A program made the position numbers and the translations under genes. A model generated the notes under the pieces. That model was given only the letters and a program-made list of their open reading frames with translations, ran no database searches and had not been told where the DNA came from. Positions 17,097-25,931 of a DNA stretch of 64,000 nt are shown here, one piece after another. Origin of the DNA: VXYL01 sp965243095 (lineage in GTDB: Bacteria; Pseudomonadota; Gammaproteobacteria; Pseudomonadales; Azotimanducaceae); NCBI GenBank assembly GCA_965243095.1, contig OZ251530.1, positions 372,001 to 436,000 of the forward strand, read 5' to 3'. The number at the start of each line of letters is the position of its first letter. The stretch's first letter is position 1.

Positions 17097-18691
17097 TGTC
17101 AACGCAAAGCAGAAATGTCCCCTTTTGTGCAAAGCAGAAATGTCCCCTTCCACCTCCCCGGCCCTAGCCTCGGAACCGCCCGCCGGCGCCGCGCGAGGCG
17201 GTTCCCCGAACGAGCCGAGTAGCGTTTTCCACGGTCTTTCCACGGACGCGATCCCCCGGACCTCAAAAGCGGCGGTGGGAAGACGGTGGAAAACGCGGAG
17301 CGCGTCCGGAGACCCGCCGCCCGGCTCACGCCGCCTCCCGCCCGGTCGCCTTGAACGGCCGCCGCCAAGGATGATCCGGCGCCGGCTTCCAGTCCGGCCG
17401 CGCCGCCTGCTTCGCCTTGGCCGCGTCCACCCGCTCGCGGACGTCCTTCTCGTCCGCCACCGGAACCGCCGCCTCGCCCTCCGCCAGCACGCGGAACGAC
17501 AGCCGCCGGCCGCCGAGCAGCACCGCCACCGAGCCGTCGTATCCCTTGCACACCGTCACCGCCGCGCCGCGAAGGCGGTAGCCCTTCCCCTCGCCCGTCA
17601 GCTGGTGCTCGCGCCGCTCGAACCGGAACGTCAGGTTCCTCGACAGCTTGCGGACGTGGTGCTCGCTCAGGATCAGCGCCAACTCGTCCGCGTCGTGGAG
17701 CACCGGCCGGTGCGCGTCCTCCGCCTCCCGCGGCGCCACCGCGAAGCGCCGGTTGTGCTCCGCCACGAACTCCGGCAGATACGCGTTCGCCGCCTCCATG
17801 CCGTCGACGCCGCGCAGCCGCAGCTCCTTCACCAGCCGATCCTGCAGCGTCAGGTTCGCACGCTCCACCCGCCCCTTCGCCTGCGGCGTGCCGGCGTGGA
17901 TCGGCTCGATGTCCAACGTCAGCAGCGCCCGCGTGAACTGCGTCGGCGCGTCCTCGCCGCCCTGCCGGTTCACGCGGAACACGCTGTAGCGGTCCGAGTA
18001 CAGCGCCACCGGCCGGCCGTGCTCGGCGAGGTGCCCGCGCAGCGTCTCCATGTACGCCTCCGTCGTCTCCGCCGCCACGAACCGCAGCGCCAGCAACCGG
18101 CTCGTGGCGTCGTCGATGAACACGATCAAGGTGCAACGCGGCCCGCGCCCCTCGAACCAGTCGCGCGGCGAACCGTCCACCTGCACCAGCTCGCCCACCC
18201 GCGCCCGCCGCGGCCGGCTCTGGTGGACGCGCGCCTTCCGGCGGCCCTTCGGCCGCCACAGCCCCGCCTCCGACATCCACTTCCGCAGCGTCTCCCGCGA
18301 CACCGCCAACCCGTGCTCCTCCGCCAGCTTCTCCGCCGCGAACGTCGGCCCGAAGTCCGGGTAGCGCTCCCGAACCAGCGACAGCACCGCGCGCCGCACG
18401 GCCTCGTCCAAGGCGTTGTTCGGCCGCCGGCCCCGGTGCCCCGACGCCATCCCCGCCGCCCCGCGCTCCCGGTGCCGCTTCGCCAGCCGCTTCACCTGCC
18501 GCACGCCCAGCCCCAGCCGAGCCGCCGCCTCGCGCTGCGTCAGCCGCTTCTCGACCACCGCCAGCACCACCGCCGCCCTGTCCACCTCCGCCATCGTCAT
18601 CGTCCCTTCCTGCAATTCCCACCTCCGGGAAGCCGCCAAAAGGGGACACTTTAGAATTGCAGAAAGGGGACATTACGGCTTTGCGCTAACA
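17097..18691 (-). mobile_element. Complete insertion sequence, ISNCY-type
   Basis: A 1595-bp element. Its ends are inverted: the left begins TGTCAACGCAAAGCAG and the right, read inward, begins TGTTAGCGCAAAGCCG; both continue into AATGTCCCC. The left end holds a repeated GCAAAGCAGAAATGTCCCC. Perfect 16-bp direct repeats flank it, longer than most insertion sequences make. It encodes one transposase on the minus strand and separates vapBC from the second MFS fragment. Confidence 0.88.
17326..18600 (-). CDS. ISNCY-type DDE transposase
   Basis: A 424-residue integrase-core transposase. The N-terminal helix-turn-helix reads LTQREAAARLGLGVRQVKRL. YPDFGPTFAAEKLAEEHGL and SRETLRKWMSEAGLWRPKG follow. 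The catalytic core shows LVQVDGSPRDWFEGRGPRC, FIDDATSRLLALRF, ALYSDRYSVFR and TPQAKGRVERANLTLQDRL, supplying D, D and E. These blocks match transposases filed under ISNCY. I choose the ATG at 18600 because AGGAAGGG lies six bases before it; a longer frame begins at 18639. The gene is intact. Confidence 0.88.
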   Translation of the reverse strand: MTMAEVDRAAVVLAVVEKRLTQREAAARLGLGVRQVKRLAKRHRERGAAGMASGHRGRRPNNALDEAVRRAVLSLVRERYPDFGPTFAAEKLAEEHGLAVSRETLRKWMSEAGLWRPKGRRKARVHQSRPRRARVGELVQVDGSPRDWFEGRGPRCTLIVFIDDATSRLLALRFVAAETTEAYMETLRGHLAEHGRPVALYSDRYSVFRVNRQGGEDAPTQFTRALLTLDIEPIHAGTPQAKGRVERANLTLQDRLVKELRLRGVDGMEAANAYLPEFVAEHNRRFAVAPREAEDAHRPVLHDADELALILSEHHVRKLSRNLTFRFERREHQLTGEGKGYRLRGAAVTVCKGYDGSVAVLLGGRRLSFRVLAEGEAAVPVADEKDVRERVDAAKAKQAARPDWKPAPDHPWRRPFKATGREAA

Positions 18692-18707
18692 GAATGCAAT
18701 TGCCATG
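18692..18707. repeat. Right 16-bp target-site duplication
   Basis: GAATGCAATTGCCATG, identical to 17081-17096. Confidence 0.88.
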
Positions 18708-18727
18708 CCAACGCCGGCAATGCCAGC

Positions 18728-19555
18728 GAGAGCGTTGCGCCGGATGCTGCCGGCCGCGCCGTATCGCTCGTGTTGATCGGTTCGCTGGGCGGCGCCTTCA
18801 TCGGCCCGATGCTGGCGGCCGGCGGCAAGGACTGGATCGCGGACGCGCCGTTCGCCGGTTGTTTCCTTGCTCGCGGCGGCGCTTTCGCCGCCGCCTTCGC
18901 GGTTGCCCGGCTACGACCGGCGGCCGTGCGCGAGCCGGCGACGCAGGAAGCGCCCCGGCCGCTCGCGGAGATGGCCCGCCAGCCGCTCTTTCTCGCCGCG
19001 GTGATCGGCGGCGCGGCGGGCTACGGCGTGATGATCTTCGTGATGACGGCCACACCGCTCAGCATGCATGCGGTGGACGGCCACTCGCTGGACAGCGCGG
19101 CGAGCGTGGTGCAGGCGCATGTCGTGGCCATGTACCTTCCCTCGCTCGTCACCGGATTTCTCGTTGGCCGCTTGGGTGTGGGGCGCTTGATGGCCATCGG
19201 CGTTTGCGCCTTGGCCGTGACCTTGGCGCTGGCCTTCGCCGGCCGCGAAGTGCTGCACTACGGCGCGTCGATGGTGATGTTGGGCGTCGGCTGGAACTTC
19301 CTGTTCGTCGGCGGCACGGTGTTGCTGGCCCGCGCCCACTACCCCGCTGAGCGCTTCCGCGCCCAGGCCGTCAACGACTTCAGCGTCTTCGGCATGTCCG
19401 CCACGGGTTCCCTGAGCGCCGGTTTGGTGCTGCACGCCTGGGGATGGCACGGCGTCCTCGTGGCCGCCATGCTGCCCATCGCGGTGGCCACGGCCACGTT
19501 GGCCATCGTGCGCCCGGGCCGCTGGCCAACGGCCGTGCCCGCGGCTGCGCGGTAA
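18728..19555 (+). pseudogene. 5'-truncated second copy of the MFS transporter gene
   Basis: The translation ESVAPDAAGRAVSLVLIG and onward follows the last two thirds of the transporter at 13534-14766 almost residue for residue. The first 129 codons are missing. Two small deletions change CFLVLAAGAFAA to CFLARGGAFAA before the frame is restored. After PGRWPT it ends with AVPAAAR rather than the tail of the first copy. An open frame runs in from the insertion sequence upstream, but the product would lack the first four or so membrane segments, so it is unlikely to function. It forms the right arm of the direct repeat (18728-19530). Confidence 0.82.
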
Positions 19556-19605
19556 ACGACTTGGACCGGCCCCTCGTTCACTGCCGGGTCCTGAACAGCG
19601 CTGCC

Positions 19606-20337
19606 CTATTCACTCCTGTTCGCAACATGCCTGCGTAGCACGTCCTTCACAAAGTCGGGCAAGTCGTCTGTTCCACCGGCCTCGGCTTTTAGGCGGTCGT
19701 AGTCGCGAACTTCGTCCTCTGCCCAAAGGATGTCCAGCCGACGCTCTTCGCGCGTGGCTATGTGAGTGTAGTCGTCCGGGCAGGCCCAGTAGCAAGTGCG
19801 GCAGGTGTCCTCGATCTTGTCTTGCCAGTTCGGGCAGTGTTCGCAGCTCCACGACTTGGCGCGGTTCGCTGAGGCGCAAAGCAGCATGTAGGCGTCAGCC
19901 TCCTCCTCGGTTGGGTCGGGTTCGCCGGCGATCTCGAATGGAATCCGGTGGTCGATCTGCAAATCCCGTTCCGGGCATGGCGTTCGATAGATGCGGCGGC
20001 GTGCGCCATGCTTGTCAATGAGCGCTTGCTTCAGCCGGGACGAAAGTGCCGTGCGGCCAGCGAGCCGGCCGATGCGGGCTTGCTGAAGTTCGCCGAAACG
20101 GTAGGCGCCGATGCTTCGGCCATCCGCAGCCGTCGTGCGAAACGTCTCCAAGGGAATGCCGTGCTCGCGCACGTCTCGGGCAGCCCGCGGCGGATGGTTG
20201 TAGCCGTAGCGCTCCTTTAGTTCCTCGGTGGTAATGTGACCGTGGGCGAGGATGTGGTCGATGACGGTTCGGGCGCGCTTCTCGGTCACACCATCGAGCA
20301 GCTTGATGAAGTCCTCGGGCAGAGGCTGATTGGTCAT
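19606..20337 (-). CDS. HNH-type restriction endonuclease (predicted)
   Basis: A 243-residue protein with a winged-helix-like N-terminal part (TVIDHILAHGHITTEELKER) and a C-terminal HNH-like part. The latter shows DLQIDHRIPFEIAGE, then YMLLCASANRAKSWSCEHC and a second cysteine pair in CRTCYWAC, probably binding a structural zinc. The ATG overlaps the stop of the upstream methyltransferase by four bases (ATGA). An endonuclease coupled to a modification enzyme is the expected layout of a type II restriction-modification system. The recognition sequence is unknown. Confidence 0.75.
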   Translation of the reverse strand: MTNQPLPEDFIKLLDGVTEKRARTVIDHILAHGHITTEELKERYGYNHPPRAARDVREHGIPLETFRTTAADGRSIGAYRFGELQQARIGRLAGRTALSSRLKQALIDKHGARRRIYRTPCPERDLQIDHRIPFEIAGEPDPTEEEADAYMLLCASANRAKSWSCEHCPNWQDKIEDTCRTCYWACPDDYTHIATREERRLDILWAEDEVRDYDRLKAEAGGTDDLPDFVKDVLRRHVANRSE

Positions 20338-21263
20338 GCGAAGGACAGCGCCCGTTGGCTGGACGCTTGCTCCATCGCTTGTTCGCCAACGCTCGTTTCC
20401 TGTCGTTCGATCAGCGCCGGCGACAAGTACAAAGACTCCACCGTTTCGCAGTTCCTTCCCAGCAGCGTGGACTGGCTAGACCGGCCGGCGTGGATCTGGA
20501 GGTGGCGCAGACGCAAGTCGAGCGGAAGCGGCTGGCCGTGCGTTTTGGCCCCGGTCTGCCCGTCGTAGCTGACGATGTACGACTTGCCGGCCGCGTTCAT
20601 CGCCCGGAGCGCGTCCACGAAGTCGGCAAAGGGAAGACCGTCGTAGTAGCGGTGGTCGCGGGTGTGCGATGTGCCTTGGTAAGGTGGGTCCATGTAGATC
20701 ACGTCGTCCACGGTCGTTTCCACTACGACGCTGCGGAAGTCCCGTGCGCTTATCTCCGTGTGGTCGGACAGCGAGGCGGAGACGCCGAGAAGTTGGACAC
20801 GCATGGCGTCCGGCCTCATGCCCCAGCGGCGGTTGTCCGCGCTCTGGTTGAACTGTCCGTCAGCGCTGTAGCGCACCGAACCTTTGACGATTCGGGCGAG
20901 CAGATAGAGCAGCAGATGGGGCGCGTGCGTTTGGTTGAATTGGCGGCGCACTTGGAAGAAGAACGCCTTGCGGTCGGCCAGTTGTTCGCGCCACAGGCGC
21001 TCGTAGCGATCCGCCAACTGCACAGGGTGTTCGAGGATCTCCCGCCACAGCGCCATGAGGGGGGCGTTGGCGTCGTTCAGCCAGAAGCGCTTGGCCCGGC
21101 CTTGCGCGGCGACGGCAAGGGAGACCGCGGCGGAACCGCAGAAGGGCTCCACCAGACGGCCGGTGCTCGCCGGGATGTGCGGCAGAATGTGGCGGCAAAT
21201 CGAGCGCTTGCTCCCTTGGTACGGGAACGGGTGTGACACGGGGCGCTGGCTGTTGGGCATCAT
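20334..21263 (-). CDS. DNA adenine methylase (D12/Dam class)
   Basis: A protein of about 309 residues. Early PFPYQGSKRSICRHILPHI and VEPFCGSAAVSLAVAAQG form the S-adenosylmethionine-binding motifs, and IYMDPPYQGTSHTRDHRYY holds the catalytic DPPY. This is the alpha-class D12 family that methylates adenine N6. I start it at MMPNSQRPV (21263); the frame extends to 21329 and no clear ribosome-binding site decides. It lies upstream of and overlaps the HNH endonuclease gene, so modification is made first, as suits a restriction-modification pair. Confidence 0.87.
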   Translation of the reverse strand: MMPNSQRPVSHPFPYQGSKRSICRHILPHIPASTGRLVEPFCGSAAVSLAVAAQGRAKRFWLNDANAPLMALWREILEHPVQLADRYERLWREQLADRKAFFFQVRRQFNQTHAPHLLLYLLARIVKGSVRYSADGQFNQSADNRRWGMRPDAMRVQLLGVSASLSDHTEISARDFRSVVVETTVDDVIYMDPPYQGTSHTRDHRYYDGLPFADFVDALRAMNAAGKSYIVSYDGQTGAKTHGQPLPLDLRLRHLQIHAGRSSQSTLLGRNCETVESLYLSPALIERQETSVGEQAMEQASSQRALSFA

Positions 21264-21416
21264 GCTGATCGGCGACGGGCTCGGCGGTCTTCCGTTGGAG
21301 ATTCTGCTTTGCCTGTGCGCGAATGGCAAGAACGCGAACCCCAGCGTCCTTCGAGGCCGCGGCGCGGGTCGAAGCCCGCGTTATGCTTCGCTGCGACCGT
21401 TTCGAGGGAGACCACC

Positions 21417-22304
21417 ATGCCGGAGTACAACACGCTGATTCTGGAGCGCTTGGGCAGCGAGAGCCGTCTGGCGCGCATCACCCTGAACCGCCCGGAGAAG
21501 ATGAACGCCCTCACCGGCGAGCTCTTCACCGAGCTCAACGAGTGCCTGCACGATCTGGAGGCCGATCAAAGCTGCCGCGTGATCATCCTGCGCGGCGCCG
21601 GGCGTTGCTTCAGCGCCGGCTACGACTTGACGCCCGGGCGCGAGCGGCGGCCCGGGGAGCGGCGCTACCAAACCGTGGACGGCAAGAGCCGCACGTTGAT
21701 GATGAACGTGCGCACGTCCATGCAGCAGGTCACCGACGTGCAGATGTACCTGTGGAACATGGCGAAGATCACCATCGCCCAGCTGCACGGCTACGCGCTG
21801 GCCGGCGGTTGCGAACTGGCCATGATGACGGACCTCGTGGTGGCCGCCGACGATACGCAAATCGGCCACCCGGGCTTGCGCGGCCTCGGCACCGCCCGCA
21901 ACGGCAACATCTGGCCGCTGGTGATGAGCATGCGCAAGGCCAAGGAGTACTACTACACCGGCGACAGCATGACCGGCGCCGAAGCCGCCGAGCTGGAGAT
22001 GATCAACTACGCGTGGCCGAAGGCGGAACTGGACGCCAACACCATCGCCTTCGCGGAACGCATCGCCAACGGCTCCGCCGACCATCTGGCCGTGTTGAAG
22101 CTGACGATGAACCGCTTCTACGAGAACATGGGCATCTACTCCTCGGTGCGCAGCGCCACCGAGCAGGACGCGCTGGCGCAGATGACGGAGTGGACCTACC
22201 GCTTCGGCGAGAACGTCCGCGCAGGCGGCTTGAAGCACGCCTTCCAGACCCGCGACGAGCCGTACCGGGAGAACGAGGAGTTCCGCGGCAAAGGCGCGCC
22301 CTAG
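21417..22304 (+). CDS. Enoyl-CoA hydratase/isomerase family protein
   Basis: A crotonase-fold protein of 295 residues: ITLNRPEKMNALTGELFTEL, GAGRCFSAGYDLT for the first oxyanion-hole strand, and HGYALAGGCELAMMTDLVVA for the second. The first catalytic glutamate of hydratases lies in GGCEL and is present. At the position of the second one (usually in the GxPE motif) the sequence is IGHPGLRGLG, so glycine replaces it. A simple hydratase reaction is therefore doubtful; isomerase, hydrolase or other crotonase chemistry is possible. GAGGGAGA precedes the ATG. Two hairpins follow the gene. Confidence 0.85.
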   Translation: MPEYNTLILERLGSESRLARITLNRPEKMNALTGELFTELNECLHDLEADQSCRVIILRGAGRCFSAGYDLTPGRERRPGERRYQTVDGKSRTLMMNVRTSMQQVTDVQMYLWNMAKITIAQLHGYALAGGCELAMMTDLVVAADDTQIGHPGLRGLGTARNGNIWPLVMSMRKAKEYYYTGDSMTGAEAAELEMINYAWPKAELDANTIAFAERIANGSADHLAVLKLTMNRFYENMGIYSSVRSATEQDALAQMTEWTYRFGENVRAGGLKHAFQTRDEPYRENEEFRGKGAP

Positions 22305-22334
22305 CGGGCGCGTTGGAGTTTGCTGCGCAAACTC
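22294..22334. terminator. Two adjacent hairpins between convergent genes
   Basis: The first hairpin (22294-22313) pairs GCGCGCCC with GGGCGCGT around the stop codon region. The second (22316-22334) is perfect: GAGTTTGC and GCAAACTC around TGC. They lie between the convergent crotonase and DUF72 genes and may end transcription from one or both sides. No long T-tract is present. Confidence 0.4.
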
Positions 22335-22374
22335 TGGCGCGTGGCAAATCGACTCGGCGGTTCGGCTGCGAAGG

Positions 22375-23079
22375 TCAGGCGGCGCCGGCTTTGCGCAGGA
22401 AACGCGCCGCCAGCTTTGGCCCGGCGCCGGCGTCCTCGTGTTTGAAGAACGCGAAGCCGCTCTTGGCGCCGGTGGCCGAGCCGCGTTGCAGCCACGCATC
22501 TAGGTCGGCGTCTTCGTAATCCGGCCGGCGCAGCCGAAAGTACAGCCAGTCCACCGTGCCGAGGAACTCCGGCAGCGGTAGTTTGCCGTCGTCGGAAACG
22601 CAGATCGCCGCATCGTGGCGAGTCAGGGCTTCCGCGGTTTCAGCGTCGAACCACGAGGTGTGGCGGAACTCCACGGCGGCGGGAAACGCCTTCGGCCAGG
22701 CGTCGAGAAACGCATCCAAGACGGCGGCGTCCTTGCGCAGATAGGGCGGCAGTTGGAACAGTACGCAGCCGAGCTTGCCGCCCAGCGTTTCCAACACTCC
22801 GGCGAGGTGCGCCACCGCGTCCTCGCAATCGACCAGCTTGGCCTGGTGGGTGATGCGGCGCGCCGCCTTGATGACGAACCGGAACTCCGCCGGCACCGCA
22901 TCCCGCCACGTCGCAAGCACGCTGGCGCGCGGCATCCGGTAGAAGGTGTTGTTGATCTCCACCGCCGGCAGATGTGCCGCGTAGTGCGCCAGCATCGCGT
23001 TCGCAGCGATGTCCTCCGGGTAGAAGCTGCCCTTCCACTCCTTGTAGCTGTAGCCGCTGGTGCCGGCGCGCCAGTCCAT
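22375..23079 (-). CDS. DUF72 (YecE-like) protein
   Basis: A 234-residue protein opening MDWRAGTSGYSYKEWKGSFY, with AVEINNTFYRMPRASVLATW, FQLPPYLRKD, AVEFRHTSWF and a later WLYFRLRR. These are conserved blocks of the DUF72/YecE TIM-barrel-like family, whose biochemical role is not established. GGAGG lies about ten bases upstream of the ATG. It follows ccmF by five bases on the same strand and is probably co-transcribed with it. Confidence 0.88.
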   Translation of the reverse strand: MDWRAGTSGYSYKEWKGSFYPEDIAANAMLAHYAAHLPAVEINNTFYRMPRASVLATWRDAVPAEFRFVIKAARRITHQAKLVDCEDAVAHLAGVLETLGGKLGCVLFQLPPYLRKDAAVLDAFLDAWPKAFPAAVEFRHTSWFDAETAEALTRHDAAICVSDDGKLPLPEFLGTVDWLYFRLRRPDYEDADLDAWLQRGSATGAKSGFAFFKHEDAGAGPKLAARFLRKAGAA

Positions 23080-23084
23080 GTGCG

Positions 23085-25019
23085 TTACGCCTCCGCCAGC
23101 CGCGCCGTGGCCGGTGCCGTATCGGTTGCCGCGGCTCTGCGCACGCGCCGATACCGCGCATCCGTCGCGGCCAAAGCGCCGCCGAACGCCATGAGAAACG
23201 CGCCGAACCACACCCAGCGCACCAGCGGCTTGTGATTGATGCGCACGCCCCAAGCGCCGTCCGGCAGCGGCTCGCCCAACGCGACGAACAAATCGCGCGC
23301 GAAGCCCGGCGCGATGCCGGCTTCCGTCATCACTTGGCCGCTGGCGTTGTAGCGTCGTTTTTCCGCCACTAGGCGCAAGCCGCTATCGGTGACGAATACG
23401 CCTTGATCAGCAACGTAGTTCGGGCCGGGCACCCGCCGCAGGCTTTCGAACCGCCAAGTGACGTCGCCGAGCGTCGCCGTGTCGCCCGGCGCCATGCGCA
23501 CGTCCAGCTTGCGGGAGAACTGGCTGGTCACGCCGATGCCCACCAAACACACGGCGAAGCCAAGATGCGCCACGGCCATGCCGATGTAGCCCCGCGTCCA
23601 GTGCCCGCGCCGCCGTGCGCAATCCCGCACCAGCACCGCCGCCACCCAAGCGCCGCAGGCAATGGCCAAAGATGCCCCGGCCTTCACCGCGCCGGCGACC
23701 ACCAGCGGCACCAGCACGCCGAGCGCCAGCGCCCCGCCGGCAAGCATCCCGGCGTTCTTGAACAGCGCGAGCGGCGTGCGCTTCCAACGCGCGATGGGCG
23801 CGACAGCGAGCGCCGCGGCCAATACCAGCGCCAACGGCACGAACACGCTGTTGAAGTACGGCGGGCCCACGGAGAGCTTCTCGCCGCCGGTGGCGGCCTC
23901 GTAGGCGAGCGGATACAGGGTGCCGATGAGCACCACCGCCAGCGCCAGCACCAGCAGCAGGTTGTTGGTGAGCAACATGAGTTCCCGCGACACGCCCGAG
24001 TATTCCGCCCGCCCGGCCATGTTGGGCGCCCGCAGGCCGTACAACGTCAACGCGCCGCCCACCGCAAGCACCAGCAGCAGCAGGATGAAGAGGCCGCGCG
24101 CCGGATCCGCGGCGAAGGCGTGAACGGAGGTGATCACCCCGGAGCGCACGATGAAGGCGCCCAGCATCGCCAGCGAAAAAGCGGCGATGGCGAGGAACAC
24201 GGTCCAGCTCTTGAACACCCCGCGCTTCTCCGTCGCCGCCAGCGAATGTACCAACGCCGTGCCGGCCAGCCACGGCATGAACGAGGCGTTCTCCACCGGA
24301 TCCCAAAACCACCAGCCACCCCAGCCGAGTTCGTAGTACGCCCACCAACTGCCAAGCGCGATGCCGACGGTGAGAAACGCCCAAGCGAAGTTGGCCCACG
24401 GCCGCGTCCAGCGCGCCCACGCGGCGTCCAACCGCCCGCTCTGCAAGCCCGCCACGGCAAACGCGAAGCACACCGAGAACCCCACGTAGCCGACGTAGAG
24501 CATCGGCGGGTGGATCAAAAGCCCCACGTCCTGCAGCAGCGGATTCAAGTCCTGCCCTTCCGCCGGTGCGCCCACCAAGCGCGCGAACGGATTGGAGGTG
24601 CCCAGCAGGAACAGCAGGAAGCCGAAGTTGAGCAACCCCAGCACGCTCAGCGTCCGCCCGTGCAAATCGTCCGGCAAACCCCTGCCGGCGGCGCTGACGG
24701 CGAAGGTCCAAGCGGCCAGCACCAACGTCCAGAACAGGAAGGAGCCTTCGTGCGCCCCCCAAGTCGCGCTCATCCGGTAGTCCCACGGGAGTTCCGAGTT
24801 GGAGTTCCGCGCCACATAGGCGACGGAAAAGTCGTTCACCAGGAACGCATACACCAACGCTCCGAAACCGAGCGCGAGAAACAAGAGCTGCCCGGAGGCG
24901 AGGCGCGAAGTGGCGCTCCGCCAACCGCCCCGCACCGCGCTGATCTGACCCACCGCCGCCAGCGCCAACGCCATGCACAAGGCAACGATGGTCGCGAAGT
25001 GGCCGAGTTCGACGATCAT
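23085..25019 (-). CDS. ccmF: Cytochrome c heme lyase subunit CcmF
   Basis: A 644-residue multi-pass membrane protein of the usual CcmF length. It contains MSATWGAHEGSFLFW, the tryptophan-rich heme-handling motif WGGWWFWDPVENASFMPWL, and conserved histidines in the loops around it (for example HSLAATEKRG and SGVITSVHAFA). CcmF receives heme from CcmE and ligates it to CXXCH motifs of apocytochrome c on the periplasmic side. The usual partners ccmE, ccmG and ccmH are not beside it; only the DUF72 gene follows. Confidence 0.94.
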   Translation of the reverse strand: MIVELGHFATIVALCMALALAAVGQISAVRGGWRSATSRLASGQLLFLALGFGALVYAFLVNDFSVAYVARNSNSELPWDYRMSATWGAHEGSFLFWTLVLAAWTFAVSAAGRGLPDDLHGRTLSVLGLLNFGFLLFLLGTSNPFARLVGAPAEGQDLNPLLQDVGLLIHPPMLYVGYVGFSVCFAFAVAGLQSGRLDAAWARWTRPWANFAWAFLTVGIALGSWWAYYELGWGGWWFWDPVENASFMPWLAGTALVHSLAATEKRGVFKSWTVFLAIAAFSLAMLGAFIVRSGVITSVHAFAADPARGLFILLLLVLAVGGALTLYGLRAPNMAGRAEYSGVSRELMLLTNNLLLVLALAVVLIGTLYPLAYEAATGGEKLSVGPPYFNSVFVPLALVLAAALAVAPIARWKRTPLALFKNAGMLAGGALALGVLVPLVVAGAVKAGASLAIACGAWVAAVLVRDCARRRGHWTRGYIGMAVAHLGFAVCLVGIGVTSQFSRKLDVRMAPGDTATLGDVTWRFESLRRVPGPNYVADQGVFVTDSGLRLVAEKRRYNASGQVMTEAGIAPGFARDLFVALGEPLPDGAWGVRINHKPLVRWVWFGAFLMAFGGALAATDARYRRVRRAAATDTAPATARLAEA

Positions 25020-25073
25020 TGCCGCACTATAAACGATGATCCCGAACGGCGGGACGCCCCGCGCCGCGGATCC

Positions 25074-25931
25074 TCACTCCGGAAGGGCGACCAGTTCGAG
25101 CTGGCGCTTGGAGGCGTTGGGCACGACGCTTTCCTCCGGTGGACGATCTCGAAGGGAGGGAGCGCCAAACATCTCGTTCAGCCCGCTGGCGCGGACATCG
25201 TGCCATGTCCATACCCCGCCGGCGGCCGCTTCGTCTATCGCCGATCGGACTTTCTTGACGATGGCGATTCGCCGGTCGACATCCACCCACCACGGGTACG
25301 GCATACGCTCGAAGTCCTTGCTCTGGATGTTCCGCGTGTGGTTTATCACGGTCTTCAGGATCTGGTTCGCAAGGTCCGTGAGCAGCCAGCCCAGCACGAA
25401 GAAAATCTCCTCGCGGGCCACTCCATCGCGTACGAACGCGCACGGTGCGCCGCTGTCGAGAATGTACCCGGGCGGCAGGTATCGGGCGTTGAACCGCGTC
25501 GCCACCAGCGGCCAGGTGATTCCTTCCCTGCCGAAGTAAGGCTGCCCACCGACACCGCGCAGATACCAGTTGCCCGTCCTCTTGTAGGTGAGAACGGCGT
25601 CGCCGTCGTCTGCCCAATAGATGTAGTGCGTGGGGTGGGAGAACAGCAATCGGTTGTTTGCTTTGTTGTATGGACGGTAGCGCGGGTCCGGCAACTGTAT
25701 GGCGATCGGTTCGCCACGCGGCACCGCCCGCACGCGGCGTTCTGTTTCGCAGTTCGTCTCGGCATCCACGAGCTCGCGCCTACGCTTGGCAGACAGCTTT
25801 CCCAACCGCGCGCGCTGCAGCTCGTACTCCAGCGTGACGGCGGCGTCGTGAAACTCGAAACGGTAGGGCTCTGAGATTTGGCAGCCGCTGTCCACCTCGC
25901 GCACAAACAGCTCGTTCTTGCCCGTCGTCAT
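25074..25931 (-). CDS. N6-adenine DNA methyltransferase, C-terminal half (frameshifted)
   Basis: This 285-residue frame begins in the ATGA overlap with the upstream half and starts TGKNELFVREVDSG, a segment that in TaqI/Eco57I-like methyltransferases lies inside the protein, not at its start. It continues with RFNARYLPPGYILDSGAPC and NHTRNIQSKDFERMPYPWW, which look like the target-recognition half. Reading upstream in the same frame gives LGDLFVASSGMTTGKN, a natural continuation of the N-terminal half. The two frames are therefore one gene broken by a single-base loss near 25956. Alone, this half lacks the catalytic motifs. Confidence 0.72.
   Translation of the reverse strand: MTTGKNELFVREVDSGCQISEPYRFEFHDAAVTLEYELQRARLGKLSAKRRRELVDAETNCETERRVRAVPRGEPIAIQLPDPRYRPYNKANNRLLFSHPTHYIYWADDGDAVLTYKRTGNWYLRGVGGQPYFGREGITWPLVATRFNARYLPPGYILDSGAPCAFVRDGVAREEIFFVLGWLLTDLANQILKTVINHTRNIQSKDFERMPYPWWVDVDRRIAIVKKVRSAIDEAAAGGVWTWHDVRASGLNEMFGAPSLRDRPPEESVVPNASKRQLELVALPE

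Noticed and set aside
7487..18691. Composite transposon formed by the two insertion sequences
   Set aside because: The elements belong to different families with unrelated ends and each has its own target duplication.
25928..25931. Programmed frameshift or true gene overlap in the methyltransferase
   Set aside because: The register is restored upstream of the ATGA overlap by one base in a G run. No slippery heptamer or stem-loop is visible, so an indel is simpler.
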